NCBI GenBank assembly: GCA_030447445.1
Contig: JAUJOW010000005.1
Span: 39,621 to 96,052, forward strand
Direction of reading: 5' to 3'
DNA from: Acidimicrobiales bacterium
GTDB lineage: Bacteria; Actinomycetota; Acidimicrobiia; Acidimicrobiales; Iamiaceae
DNA length: 56,432 bases
Each line of letters opens with the position of its first letter. The first letter of the stretch is position 1. Made by a program: the position numbers and the translations under genes. Below the pieces are notes generated by a model. The model was not told the origin of the DNA. It was given only the letters and a program-made list of their open reading frames with translations, and did not search any database. Below are positions 18,253 to 27,056 of the stretch, one piece after another.

Positions 18253-18954
18253 GTGCGCCTTCCCCGTGAGGACCTGCCGACCACCTCCTACGCCGTACTC
18301 GGCATGCTCGCCATCCGGCCGTGGACGGGTTACGAGCTGACGCACCAGATGCGCCGCAGCCTGGACTACTGCTGGCCGAAGGCGGAGAGCGTGCTCTACG
18401 AGGAGCCACGGCGCCTCGTCGCCACCGGACTGGCGCGGGCCGCGACGGAGATGAGCGAGGGCCGGCGGCGCACCAGGTACCACATCACCGCCAAAGGTCA
18501 TCGAGCCCTCGAGGCGTGGCTGGCGACCGAGCCCGCCTCGCCGAGGTTGGAGGTCGAACCGCTCCTGCGGCTGCTCTATGCGGACCACGGAACCGCAGAG
18601 GACCTGCGGCGGGCCGTCGACTCGTTCCGGGTCTGGGCGGAGGCGCGCTACGAGGGCGGCATCGCGATGTTCCGGAACTACCTGGATACCGGCGGGCCGT
18701 TTCCGGAACGCCTGCACCTGCAGGTGCTGTTCGGTGCCTTCTACGAAGAGTTGTTCTTCCTGGTTCGACGGTGGGCAGCGATGGTGGATTCCGAGGTCGC
18801 CAGCTGGCCCACGACCGCCGGCATCGGCTGGACGCCAACGACCCGATCGCTGGTGGAGGCCGCACTCGCCCGTTACGACGACGCCGCTCGGCAGCCCTCG
18901 AGCGACCGGGCCGACTCGCAACAGCGCTCACATCCCGGAGGTCCAGGAGCCTGA
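18253..18954 (+). CDS. PadR-family transcriptional regulator
   Basis: A 233-residue protein with an N-terminal winged helix (TTSYAVLGMLAIRPWTGYEL, RRTRYHITAKGHRALEAWL) and a C-terminal helical Vir_act_alpha_C-type dimerisation/effector region. PadR proteins typically repress a divergent detoxification or efflux gene until an aromatic ligand binds; here the divergent partner is the mycothiol-dependent-type enzyme. The C-terminal roughly 30 residues are polar, disordered-looking and overlap the 3' end of the convergent channel-like gene by 27 bp. Confidence 0.88.
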   Translation: MRLPREDLPTTSYAVLGMLAIRPWTGYELTHQMRRSLDYCWPKAESVLYEEPRRLVATGLARAATEMSEGRRRTRYHITAKGHRALEAWLATEPASPRLEVEPLLRLLYADHGTAEDLRRAVDSFRVWAEARYEGGIAMFRNYLDTGGPFPERLHLQVLFGAFYEELFFLVRRWAAMVDSEVASWPTTAGIGWTPTTRSLVEAALARYDDAARQPSSDRADSQQRSHPGGPGA

Positions 18955-19659
18955 TCGACGGGCCTCGTCGGCGGCGGCCGCGTCGGCGCTGTTGCGTTCG
19001 AGGAGGAAGGCGCCGAACGCACCGGCGAGGGCTGCGAAGACGACCACCGAGTAACCGATCAGCATGACCTCGAGGAGCCGGTTGACGCCGTGGTCGCTCC
19101 CGGTGGGTTCGCCGGCCATGGTGGCCAGGGCAGCAGCGTGGAGGGCGGAGGCGTAGGAGTCGAAGTCACCGCTCTCGTACAGCAGCTGGCTGGCGGCGAG
19201 GACGACGATGAGGGTGACGACGGCGACCGTGGACAGGCGGCTCGACAGGCGACGGCCGGCGGTCCGTCCCGAGCGGACGGCGGAGCCGACCACCCGGCCG
19301 ATGCGGGCTGCCCGGAGCGCCCGGAGCGCGCGGACGAACCGAAGGAATGGGACGGCGAGGAACACGATCTGCCACCAGTTGCGCCGCAGGTACTGCGTCC
19401 AGGAGGGTGCGATGACCAGCCGCAGGACGAACTCGGCGACGAACGCTGTCCATAACACCCAGCTGGCAACGGAGAACGCCGTGCCGACCGCTCCCCTTGG
19501 TGAGCCGACGGTCTCGGCGACGACGAGCAGCACGAAGATCACGCCCGCTGCAGTCATGGGCATGTCGAGGCGGTCAGCGACGACGTCGGCGAGGCGCTCG
19601 CGCTCGCTCGCAGGTCGGTCGAGCACACCGGGTCGAGTGCCGTCGTCGGGTGTCGTCAT
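18928..19659 (-). CDS. voltage-gated-channel-like membrane protein without a canonical K+ filter
   Basis: A 243-residue protein with segments resembling S2-S6 of a small 6-TM ion channel. An S4-like helix (RFVRALRALRAARIGRV) has Arg every third position, and a pore-region candidate (SALHAAALATMAGEPTGS) is followed by a last TM helix (LIGYSVVVFAALAGAFGAFL). The expected TVGYG selectivity filter is absent; ATMAGEP occupies its place. It may therefore be non-selective, conduct another ion, or be a voltage-sensor-only relic. The overlap with padR is convergent. The start is ATG 19659; no strong ribosome-binding site is seen. Confidence 0.7.
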   Translation of the reverse strand: MTTPDDGTRPGVLDRPASERERLADVVADRLDMPMTAAGVIFVLLVVAETVGSPRGAVGTAFSVASWVLWTAFVAEFVLRLVIAPSWTQYLRRNWWQIVFLAVPFLRFVRALRALRAARIGRVVGSAVRSGRTAGRRLSSRLSTVAVVTLIVVLAASQLLYESGDFDSYASALHAAALATMAGEPTGSDHGVNRLLEVMLIGYSVVVFAALAGAFGAFLLERNSADAAAADEARRSGSWTSGM

Positions 19660-19967
19660 CGCACCGCCGTCGCAGCCCGTCTCGGAGTCGGTTCAGGTTT
19701 CCGTGGCGGGGGCGGCGTCCTGACCTCGGCCTCGGAGCCCATGCTGAACAACGTGCGGATGATGTCTGCCAGGGTAAGGCCCCCGATCAGAGCGACGTCC
19801 GCCCTGGCCAGCGGCGGCTGTCTCGCGGTCCGAAGCGGGCGCCCCGTGCGGCGAGCGTCTGGTGGGGGTAAGGTCCCAGCTGGTGGTCCTCGAGCAGTGC
19901 GGGAGCCACCAGGGGTGATTCGGTCGTAGTGGCCCGGTCACCGAGGATCGGGGCGACTTTGGCTGCG
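19660..19967. other. intergenic, no gene recognised
   Basis: 308 bp between the divergent channel-like and STAS genes. The open frames here have no recognisable protein features. A second possible start for the STAS gene (ATG 19929) lies inside. Confidence 0.6.
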
Positions 19968-20285
19968 ATGACCGATGGTGCCGAACTGGAGCTGAGCGTC
20001 GACGACGGCCGCGAGCCCGTCGTGGTGGCAGTGGTGGGGGAGGTCGACACCACCGTTGCTGATCGCTTCCGCACCTGCCTCGTCACCCAAGCCGACCTCG
20101 GGAAGCGCACGATCGTGGTCGACATGAGCGGGCTGCGGTTCATGGACTCGTCGGGGCTCAAGGCGCTCATCGACGCCCGCAAGAGCCTCGGCGGCGGCGG
20201 GTCGATCGTCCTCCGGCAGCCGACCCGCATGGTCCGCAAGCTCCTCGAGGTGACGGGCGCAGCGGTGCTGTTCGAGTACGGCTGA
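19968..20285 (+). CDS. STAS-domain anti-anti-sigma factor
   Basis: A 105-residue single STAS domain of the SpoIIAA/RsbV type. VVVAVVGEVDTTVADRFR is the first strand-helix block, and MSGLRFMDSSGLKAL holds the phosphorylatable Ser. Unphosphorylated STAS antagonists sequester an anti-sigma kinase and free a sigma factor. No RsbW-like kinase or sigma factor is adjacent; a PP2C phosphatase of the class that reactivates such proteins lies 15 kb away (35331-36554), an inferred possible partner. ATG 19968 is chosen because the N-terminal strand begins directly after it; ATG 19929 would add 13 residues. Confidence 0.88.
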   Translation: MTDGAELELSVDDGREPVVVAVVGEVDTTVADRFRTCLVTQADLGKRTIVVDMSGLRFMDSSGLKALIDARKSLGGGGSIVLRQPTRMVRKLLEVTGAAVLFEYG

Positions 20286-20302
20286 GGTTTCGACGCTCGA
20301 CG

Positions 20303-20320
20303 AGGCGCGAGAAGGCGCCT
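20303..20320. terminator. small hairpin after the STAS gene
   Basis: AGGCGC-GAGAAG-GCGCCT is a 6-bp perfect stem 18 bp past the stop. It lacks a T tract; termination is only a possibility. Confidence 0.3.
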
Positions 20321-20429
20321 TGTCCGACCGCCGACCGAACGACCGACCGATCGATCTGATCGGTTCCGAGTGGTGGTGCCAGTGGTGGGAGGCGGTCCCG
20401 ATGACGCTTGAGGGCCGGTCTCGGACGGC

Positions 20430-21350
20430 CTAACCCTGAACCTCCGGGGCGGCCGGTGTCAGCCCGCCCGGGCGTTCGTGACCGTCATCCTGCGTGGAGG
20501 ACGGCGGGACCACCGAGCCCACCGGCCCGGCCGGTTGGCGGGCCGGCCGGCCGACGACGGCGGCGGCGACGAAGACGGCGGCGGCGACGAGCACGACGGT
20601 GGCTCCTGGGGCCAGGGCCCATTGGCGGGCCGCCGCCAACCCGACCACGGCGCTGGTGACACCGATGGTGCTGGCCACCACCATGGTCTGGCGGAAGGAG
20701 CGGGCCACCCGCTGGGCGGCGCCGACGGGCAACACCATGAGAGCGGCCACCAGGAGCACGCCGACGACCCGCATGCCGGCGACCACCGTCACCGCGGTGA
20801 GCGCAGCGAGGACGAGGTTCAGTCGATCCACCGGCAGCCCGGCGACCCGGGCGGCCTCGTCGTCGAGGATCACGGCGAGCAGCGCGCGCCAGCACAGGAC
20901 GACCAGCCCGGCGATGACGGCACCGAGCACGGCGATGGTGACGGCGTCGCCGCCCGTCACGGTGAGGATGGCGCCGAAGAGGTAGCTGAGCGTCCCGGAG
21001 TCGAGCGACCCCGCGAGGCCGGTCATGACCACACCGCCGGCGATGCCGGAGTAGAAGAACAGGGCCAGTGCGAGGTCGCCGCTCGCTCGGCCGCGCGAAC
21101 GCAGCCACTCGATGGCGACAGCTCCACCGACGGCGGCGACGAGCGCGGTCCAGATCGGCCAGACGCCGACCAGCAACCCGGCCGACACCCCGGCGAAGGC
21201 GACATGGCCGACGCCATCGCCCATGAGCGACATCCGCTTCTGCACAAGGAAGGTGCCGATCAACGGTGCGCAGGCGCCCACCACCAGCCCGGCGACGAGG
21301 GCGAGCTGCATGTACTCACGCTCGAAGGGCCAGGGGAGCGGCAGGTTCAC
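20430..21350 (-). CDS. znuB: zinc/manganese ABC transporter permease
   Basis: A 306-residue ABC-3 family permease with eight to nine transmembrane helices. Hallmark segments are GTFLVQKRMSLMGDGVGHVAFAG near the N-terminus and the coupling region DDEAARVAGLPVDRLN, which docks onto the ATPase. GTG 21350 overlaps the stop of znuC (GTGA), so it is translationally coupled. It is last in a znuA-znuC-znuB cluster importing divalent metal across the cytoplasmic membrane. The very C-terminus is Pro/Gly-rich and probably disordered. Confidence 0.92.
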   Translation of the reverse strand: MNLPLPWPFEREYMQLALVAGLVVGACAPLIGTFLVQKRMSLMGDGVGHVAFAGVSAGLLVGVWPIWTALVAAVGGAVAIEWLRSRGRASGDLALALFFYSGIAGGVVMTGLAGSLDSGTLSYLFGAILTVTGGDAVTIAVLGAVIAGLVVLCWRALLAVILDDEAARVAGLPVDRLNLVLAALTAVTVVAGMRVVGVLLVAALMVLPVGAAQRVARSFRQTMVVASTIGVTSAVVGLAAARQWALAPGATVVLVAAAVFVAAAVVGRPARQPAGPVGSVVPPSSTQDDGHERPGGLTPAAPEVQG

Positions 21351-22096
21351 CCGAGCCCCTCCAGCCACACGGGCAGATCGGTGGCGTGCACACCGAGGCT
21401 CACGCCGGTGGCGGCGAGGTCCGCCGGCGGCCCGTCGAAGACCAGCTTGCCGCCATGCAATAGGAGCACACGGTCGAGGTCGTCGGCCACGGCGCCGAGC
21501 TCGTGGGAGACCAACAGCACGGCCGCACCGCGATCTCTCACCGCCCGGACGAGCGTGTCGCGGAACCGCTGCTGGGAGTCGGCGTCGACGCCGGCCACCG
21601 GCTCGTCGAGGATCAGCAGCTCCGGGTCGTTCACCAGCGCCTTGGCGATCAGAACTCGTTGCTGCTGGCCGCCGGAGAGGTCGGCTACGGGCCGGTGTGC
21701 CCGATCGTGCATCGAGACGTCCTCGAGCGCTCGTTGGACGGCCGACGTGTCGGCCGGTCCGAACCGGCGGCGCCAGCGGCCTCCGACCAGCCGACCGGTG
21801 CCGACCACCTCGGTGACCGTGGCGGGAAGCTGGTCGGGCAGCACCGAGCGCTGGGGGACGTAGCCGATCCGCCTGCGGTCCCGGAGCCGCTTGGGCGAGG
21901 AGCCCAGCACCCGTACCGTGCCGGCGGGCAAGGGAAGGAGCCCGAGCAGGAGACGCAGCAGGGTCGACTTGCCGGACCCGTTGGGGCCCGTCAGTGCCAC
22001 GAACTCGCCTCGGTCGACGCTGAGGCTCACGCAGTCGAGGACAGGTTCCCGGTGGTACGAGAACGACACCGTGTCGACGTCCAGGACCGTTGTCAT
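21347..22096 (-). CDS. znuC: zinc/manganese ABC transporter ATP-binding protein
   Basis: A 249-residue ABC ATPase: Walker A GPNGSGKST, Q-loop YVPQRS, signature LSGGQQQRV, Walker B LLILDEPVAG and the switch His in LLVSHEL. The metal-transport subfamily is indicated by the ABC-3 permease downstream and the ZnuA lipoprotein upstream. ATG 22096 is chosen (MTTVLDVD); the frame is open about 30 codons further without ABC similarity. A Zur-like box lies 24-36 bp upstream of the start, so znuC-znuB may have its own zinc-regulated promoter besides readthrough from znuA. Confidence 0.92.
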   Translation of the reverse strand: MTTVLDVDTVSFSYHREPVLDCVSLSVDRGEFVALTGPNGSGKSTLLRLLLGLLPLPAGTVRVLGSSPKRLRDRRRIGYVPQRSVLPDQLPATVTEVVGTGRLVGGRWRRRFGPADTSAVQRALEDVSMHDRAHRPVADLSGGQQQRVLIAKALVNDPELLILDEPVAGVDADSQQRFRDTLVRAVRDRGAAVLLVSHELGAVADDLDRVLLLHGGKLVFDGPPADLAATGVSLGVHATDLPVWLEGLG

Positions 22097-22119
22097 GGAA
22101 CTGTCCGATTCATGAGAGC

Positions 22120-22132
22120 GAGAATGGTCCTC
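22120..22132. promoter_or_regulatory. second Zur/Fur-like box, upstream of znuC
   Basis: GAGAA-TGG-TCCTC has the same 5-3-5 architecture as the box before znuA, with one arm mismatch. It lies 24 bp before the znuC start. Confidence 0.5.
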
Positions 22133-22172
22133 AATCGTATCGCACGCCGTCGGGTGCGGGACCGCCGGACGG

Positions 22173-23120
22173 TCAGCGACAGTCAAGGGCAGCTCCCAGC
22201 GCCTCGAGGTTGTCGTGCATCACGGTGGCGTAGGTCTCGCCAGCGTCCAGCTGCTCCTGGGTGAGGCCCTCGAGCGGGTTCAGGACGTCGGTCTCCACGC
22301 CCGCCTCCCGGGCAAGGGTCTCGGCCACTCGAGGGGACACGAGGGTCTCGTAGAAGACCGTCGTCACCCCCTCGTCGTCGATGAGGTCGGCCAGCTCGGC
22401 CAGCCGCTGCGGATCCGGCTCGGCCTCCGGCGACAGACCGGCGATGGCCTCCTGGTGCAGCCGGTAGCGCTCGACCAGGTAGTGGAACGCAGCGTGAGCG
22501 ACGACCACGGTGTCCTGCTCGCAGCCGGCGAGGGTCGACTCGAAGTCGCCGTGGAGGTCGTCGAGCTCGGCTCGGTAGGCGTCGGCGTTGGCGGCGAACG
22601 TGCTGGCCCGCTCCGGGTTGGCCTCGGTCAAGGCCTCCTCGATCTGGTCGACGGCCTGTCCCAACAGGGTCGGGTCGAGCCAGAAGTGCGGGTCCAGTGC
22701 GCCCTCGTCGTCGTGCTCGCCGCCCTCCTCGCCCTCGCCGGCGTGGTCGTCCTCGGCTCCGCTGGCCTCGAGGGGGAGCGCCTCGAGCAGGTCGATGCTG
22801 GGACCGTCTCGTCGCTCGGCGGCCTCCTCCACCGCGGGCTGGAAGCCCTGGCCCAGGTAGAGGACGACATCGGCGTCCTCGATCTGGTCCACCTGCTCGG
22901 GCGTGAGCTCGAGGTCGTGCGGCTCGGTGCCGGCCGGCGTCAGGTTGACGACGGTGACGGCCTCGCCGCCCACCCGCTCGGCGGCTTCGGAGATGGGGTA
23001 GAAGCTCGCCACCACCTGGATCCGGTCGTCGGCTCCGGCGCCGCTGGCATCACCGTCCTCACCGCAACCCGCACCCCCGAGCGCGGCCACGGTGGCGAGG
23101 ATGAGCACGAGTCGGCGCAC
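22173..23120 (-). CDS. znuA: zinc-binding ABC transporter substrate lipoprotein
   Basis: A 315-residue cluster A-I metal-binding lipoprotein with a signal peptide and lipobox LGGAGC. Metal-ligand regions are visible as TEPHDLELTP, ALDPHFWLDP, VVAHAAFHYLVERY and the acidic residues near VFYETLVSPRVAETLAR. The His/Asp/Glu-rich loop around DDHAGEGEEGGEHDDEG is typical of zinc rather than manganese binders and feeds metal to the site. GTG 23120 follows a GGAGG site. First gene of the cluster; a palindromic Zur-like operator lies 24 bp upstream. Confidence 0.94.
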   Translation of the reverse strand: MRRLVLILATVAALGGAGCGEDGDASGAGADDRIQVVASFYPISEAAERVGGEAVTVVNLTPAGTEPHDLELTPEQVDQIEDADVVLYLGQGFQPAVEEAAERRDGPSIDLLEALPLEASGAEDDHAGEGEEGGEHDDEGALDPHFWLDPTLLGQAVDQIEEALTEANPERASTFAANADAYRAELDDLHGDFESTLAGCEQDTVVVAHAAFHYLVERYRLHQEAIAGLSPEAEPDPQRLAELADLIDDEGVTTVFYETLVSPRVAETLAREAGVETDVLNPLEGLTQEQLDAGETYATVMHDNLEALGAALDCR

Positions 23121-23143
23121 GAGGTAACCTCCAAGTTCGGAAT

Positions 23144-23156
23144 GAGAACAATTCTC
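23144..23156. promoter_or_regulatory. Zur/Fur-like palindrome upstream of znuA
   Basis: GAGAA-CAA-TTCTC is a perfect 5-3-5 palindrome 24 bp before the znuA start. Position and gene context suggest zinc-dependent repression by a Zur protein not encoded in this window. Confidence 0.7.
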
Positions 23157-23212
23157 GCGAACCCGAGGGGGCGACGCAAGCCAGCGGTCGCACGTGGGTA
23201 GGTGCCGTCAGC

Positions 23213-23797
23213 GTGGATCCTCTCCGAACCGTGGGGCACGGCACACTGGAGGCGGCGGCGTTCGCCGAGGTCGTCGGACGCGCTGGCGTGGAGGTCGTCG
23301 TCGACGTCCGCCGCTTCCCTGGGAGTCGACGCCACCCGCACTTCGCCGGAGACGACATGGCGGCGTGGCTGCCAGCCCACGGCCTGGCGTACCGGTGGCT
23401 GCCGTCGCTCGGCGGCCGCCGCCGGCCGGCGCCCGACTCGATCAACGTCGCACTGCGGAACGACCAGTTCAGGGCCTATGCCGACCACATGGCCATCGAC
23501 GAGTTCGCCTCCGGCGTCGCCGACCTCCGCGCCCTCATGGCTTCCCACCCGGTGGCGGTCATGTGCGCCGAGTCGGTCTGGTGGCGCTGCCACCGGCGCC
23601 TGCTCGCCGACCACATGGTCCTCGTCGAGCAGGCGCCCGTCGACCACGTCTTCCACGACGGCCGCGTCGACGCGCACCGCCCGACTCCCGAAGCTCGCCC
23701 GGGCGACGGCCACGTCGTCTACGACAGAGGCGCGCCGCCGCTCCCCTTCTCCGGACCTCCGCACGGTGACCGTGCCGAAGACCCGGGAACGGGGTGA
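23213..23797 (+). CDS. DUF488 family protein
   Basis: A 194-residue protein with the DUF488 pattern: TVGHGTLEAAAFAEVV at the N-terminus, VDVRRFPGSRRHPHF, GLAYRWLPSLGG and VAVMCAESVWWRCHRRLLAD, with the invariant Cys-Ala-Glu and Cys-His-Arg residues. The biochemical function of the family is not firmly established. GTG start. It is divergent from znuA and convergent with the HMG-CoA reductase remnant; the two stop codons abut at 23797/23798. Confidence 0.85.
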   Translation: MDPLRTVGHGTLEAAAFAEVVGRAGVEVVVDVRRFPGSRRHPHFAGDDMAAWLPAHGLAYRWLPSLGGRRRPAPDSINVALRNDQFRAYADHMAIDEFASGVADLRALMASHPVAVMCAESVWWRCHRRLLADHMVLVEQAPVDHVFHDGRVDAHRPTPEARPGDGHVVYDRGAPPLPFSGPPHGDRAEDPGTG

Positions 23798-24974
23798 TCA
23801 GGGGCGGTTGCGCCCGAGCTGGTCGTGGCTGGTGACCCAGTCTCCGGCCAACACCGCGCTGCTCAGGGACGTCTCCCCGGCCAGCACCACGGCGGCGCAG
23901 ATCTCGGCGAACTTGTAGACCTTGCCGGCGCCGTAGCAGTCGAGCATCTCGAGGCACTCGCGTTGAGTGGCGAGGCCCGTCCCGCCTCCGTAGGTGGCCA
24001 CGATCAGCGCGGGGAGCGTGATCGACCAGTAGTAGTCGCCGTTGGGGAGGAGCTGGGTGTAGCTCACGCCGGCGTGGGCCTCGGAGACGTTGGCGACGTC
24101 CTGTCCGGTGGCGATGAACATGGCGGTCAGGCCGTTGGCGGCGTGGGCCCCGTTGTTGGCCGCCCCGACGAGGAAGGAGCCCGCCATCTGGATCTGGCGA
24201 GCCCAGAACAGGGTGTCGGTGTCGACCCCCATCAGCCGCTCGAGGACGTCCTTCTTCAGCGTCGCCTCCGCCACCACCCGCTTGCCCCGGGTGAGGAGCA
24301 TGTTGATCCGCGAGTGCTTCTTGTCCGTGTCGATGTTCCCCGAGAGGATGTAGCGCGTCTGCCCTGGGTAGTTGGCCTTGATCCACTCACAGGCCTCGAG
24401 GGTCGCCTTGCCGGTCATGTTCTGGCCGGCGGCGTCGCCGGTGGTGTAGTTGAGCCGGAGGTACCGCAGCGGCCCGATCGAGTACTGGCCGATGTACTGC
24501 AGCTTCCCCTGGTCGTCGACTCCGCCGCCGCCTTGATCTCGGAGAAGTGGTCGTCGACCCAACCCCCGAACTCGCGGGCCTCGAGAGCGTCGGCCAGGAC
24601 GAACACCGGCGCCCGCTGCACTCCTCGACCACGGTGGTCTTGACGCCCCCGCTCTCGGTGATGAGGCGCATGCCCCGGTTGTAGCTGGCTACGAGGGTCC
24701 CCTCGCTGGTGGCCAAGGGGATGAAGAAGTCGCCCCGTGCGTGCTCGCCGTCGATGTGGAGGGGTCCGGCCACGCCGAGGAACCTGTGCGACCCCGATGA
24801 AGTTCTCGACGTTGCCCCGCAGCACCGAGGGTCGAATGAGTGGCTGCCGACGTGGCGGAGCTGGCTGCCGGTGTGTTCGGCGACGAACCGGCGGCGCTCG
24901 AGCTCGTTGGTGTAGTCGTCGTCCCGGTCACGGGGGATGCGGGCCCTGCCGTCGCTGGTGGTGGTGGTGGCCAT
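23798..24974 (-). pseudogene. class I hydroxymethylglutaryl-CoA reductase, frameshifted
   Basis: Reading from ATG 24974, HMG-CoA reductase similarity runs through several frames: LERRRFVAEHTGSQLRHVG, then VLRGNVENFIGVAQV, FLGVAGPLHIDGEHARGDFF, RAPVFVLADALEAREFGGWV and KLQYIGQYSIGPLRYLRLNY to the end. Shifts are near 24828, 24775, 24625 and 24525. Key class I positions survive: ENFIG, GDAAGQNM (instead of GDAMGMN), SGNIDTDKKHSRIN with the catalytic Lys, and a C-terminal His in LAGDWVTSHDQLGRN. The enzyme makes mevalonate from HMG-CoA; no other mevalonate gene is in the window. Most shifts look like single missing bases in C or G runs, so either pseudogene or sequence error. Confidence 0.85.
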
Positions 24975-25089
24975 GTCAACTCTCACTCCTGCTGGAGGGC
25001 ATGTGGAGAGAGTGTGTGCCCCCTGCCGATCCAGCCGCTCGACGACGGCCTACGAGGCCACCGTCGTCGTCGAGCCGGTGGACCGGCCG

Positions 25090-25470
25090 TCAACCGCTGC
25101 CGTAGGGACGGGTGAGGATCTCCAGGTAGTGGCCGTCGGGGTCCTCGAAGTACACGCCTCGACCACCGTCGCCGTGGTTGATCTCGCCTTGTCGGCGCTG
25201 TCCCGGATCGGCCCAGTAGGGGAGGTCCCGCTCCTTGATCCGTCCGAAGATCTCGTCGAAGTCGGGCTCGCTGACGAGGAAGGCGTAGTGCTGTGGGGTG
25301 ATGGCACCATCGGCGTCGATGAAATCGAGGGTGACGCCGTTGTCGGTCTCCACGGTCAGGAACGGCCCGAATGGCCTCGGTGCGCGCAGGCCGAGTACCT
25401 CGGCCATGAACGTGGCCGACGACTTGCTGTCCCGGGCCGACACGATCGTGTGGTTGAGCTCGACGGGCAT
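25090..25470 (-). CDS. VOC/glyoxalase-fold protein
   Basis: A 126-residue protein with two beta-alpha-beta-beta-beta modules. Metal-ligand candidates are His in ELNHTIVSARD, His in TPQHYAFLV and Glu in GHYLEILTRPYG. VOC proteins include dioxygenases, lyases and thiol transferases; the substrate cannot be read from sequence. ATG 25470 is selected by AAGGAGG upstream. Confidence 0.85.
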   Translation of the reverse strand: MPVELNHTIVSARDSKSSATFMAEVLGLRAPRPFGPFLTVETDNGVTLDFIDADGAITPQHYAFLVSEPDFDEIFGRIKERDLPYWADPGQRRQGEINHGDGGRGVYFEDPDGHYLEILTRPYGSG

Positions 25471-25741
25471 GGGGCCCTCCTTCGATCGGTACCGGTGGCG
25501 GCCGGGTGCGCCGCCCACGGTCATGCTGGCCGTCGCCGATGACGGCGCTCGCTAGCGTAGGGCGGCGCGGGTTCGCATCGACGGGGTCGGTCTTGCCGGG
25601 CCGGCGTCGCGCACCTCAGGACGCCGGCCGGAGTCGCGAACGGGTGCACGTCGGCGTGCGGAAGCCCGCAGGCCGGACGCCGGTACGCTCCGGGATCTGC
25701 GATCGCGGTGGACCGGCCGGAGTCGACGAGAGCGGGGTGCC

Positions 25742-26635
25742 ATGCGCATCGGGGTGGGGGTTGGCGGAGCGACGGTCTCGGACGTGGTCGACGACGTTCG
25801 ACAGGCGGCCGAGGAGGGCTTCGCATCGGCGTGGCTCAGCAACATCTTCGCCCTCGACGCCATCACGGCCGCAGCTTTGGCCGGCCGCGAGGTGTCAGGC
25901 ATCGACATCGGCACGGCCGTCGTCCCCACCTTCCCCCGCCACCCGTTCGCCATGGCACAGCAGGCGATCACCGCCCACGACGCCTGCCGCGGGCGCTTCA
26001 CGCTCGGCATCGGGCTATCGCACCAGTTGGTCATCGAGTCGATGTTCGGGATGTCCTTCGACCGGCCCGCTCGGCACATGCGGGAGTACCTCGAGGTGCT
26101 CCTGCCGCTCCTGCAACACGGATCGGTGGACCACGAAGGGGAGCTGTACAAGGTCAAGGCCCCGCTCGAGCGTCCCGAGGACTCCGGGCCCCCGGTGCTC
26201 GTGGCCGCCCTCGCCCCGGTCATGCTCAAGTTGGCCGGCACCATGGCCGACGGGACGGTCACCTGGATGACCGGGCCGCGCGCCATCGCCGACCACATCG
26301 CCCCCCGGATCGGCGCCGCCGCCGAGGGCGCGGGACGGCCGCCGCCCCGCATCGTGTGCGGGCTGCCGGTGGCGGTGACCGCCGACGCCGACGCCGCCCG
26401 GGAGCAAGCCGCCCGCATCTTCGAGGTCTACGGTGGGCTCCCCTCCTACCGGTCCATGCTCGACAAGGAAGGCGCCGAGGGCCCGGCCGATGTGGCCGTG
26501 GTCGGCGACGAGGAGGCGGTCGCCGCCACCGTGGGACGGCTGGCCGACGCCGGAGTGACCGACTTCCAGGCCGCGGTGTTCGGCGACGCCGAGGGCCGGT
26601 CCCGCACCCGGCAGCTCCTTCGTTCGCTTGACTGA
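25742..26635 (+). CDS. F420-dependent LLM-class oxidoreductase
   Basis: A 297-residue luciferase-like monooxygenase fold. MRIGVGVGGATVSDVVDDVR begins the TIM barrel; RGRFTLGIGLSHQLVIESMFG and ERPEDSGPPVLVAALAPVML are typical of the actinobacterial F420-dependent subgroup. These enzymes transfer hydride from F420H2 to varied substrates. The gene is alone between a VOC gene and cspA. Confidence 0.85.
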   Translation: MRIGVGVGGATVSDVVDDVRQAAEEGFASAWLSNIFALDAITAAALAGREVSGIDIGTAVVPTFPRHPFAMAQQAITAHDACRGRFTLGIGLSHQLVIESMFGMSFDRPARHMREYLEVLLPLLQHGSVDHEGELYKVKAPLERPEDSGPPVLVAALAPVMLKLAGTMADGTVTWMTGPRAIADHIAPRIGAAAEGAGRPPPRIVCGLPVAVTADADAAREQAARIFEVYGGLPSYRSMLDKEGAEGPADVAVVGDEEAVAATVGRLADAGVTDFQAAVFGDAEGRSRTRQLLRSLD

Positions 26636-26763
26636 CACTGCGTCTGTACCTGCGGCTGCCCCGTGACGCAGCCGAGATGACATCAGAGGGCGTCGGACCG
26701 CCTAGGGTGAATGTCGACGAGGGGGCCATTCGGGCCCGCTTGCAGTGAAGGAAGAGATACGCG

Positions 26764-26964
26764 TTGGCTACAGGCACTGTGAAGTTCTTCAACAACGAGA
26801 AGGGCTTCGGTTTCATCTCGCGTGAGCAGGGCGACGACGTGTTCGTCCACTACTCCAACATCCAAGGCAGCGGCTACAAGTCGCTCGAAGAGGGCCAGCG
26901 CGTCGAGTTCGACGTGGCCCCGGGCCGGAAGGGTGAGGAAGCCCAGAACGTTCGGGTGGTCTGA
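26764..26964 (+). CDS. cspA: cold-shock protein
   Basis: A 66-residue OB-fold nucleic-acid chaperone: [16 protein letters not shown] (RNP-1) and [10 protein letters not shown] (RNP-2). It starts at TTG 26764, an uncommon start; GAAGGAAGAG lies about 8 nt upstream. A TAGGGT box at 26702-26707 would give a 5' UTR of about 50 nt, fitting post-transcriptional control as in other csp genes. The region between holds a GC-rich stretch but no clear hairpin. Confidence 0.95.
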   Translation: MATGTVKFFNNEKGFGFISREQGDDVFVHYSNIQGSGYKSLEEGQRVEFDVAPGRKGEEAQNVRVV

Positions 26965-27056
26965 ACCACATCGTCGCCCGGGTCGCCGGCCCACACTGAC
27001 CGGCGACTCGGGGCGACCCTGGCGGCAACGGCGCCGCCGAGCATCGAAGGAGGGAC

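Noticed and set aside
20478-23201. Long plus-strand open frames over the znu cluster
   Set aside because: These overlap znuB, znuC and znuA, whose motifs are unambiguous on the minus strand.
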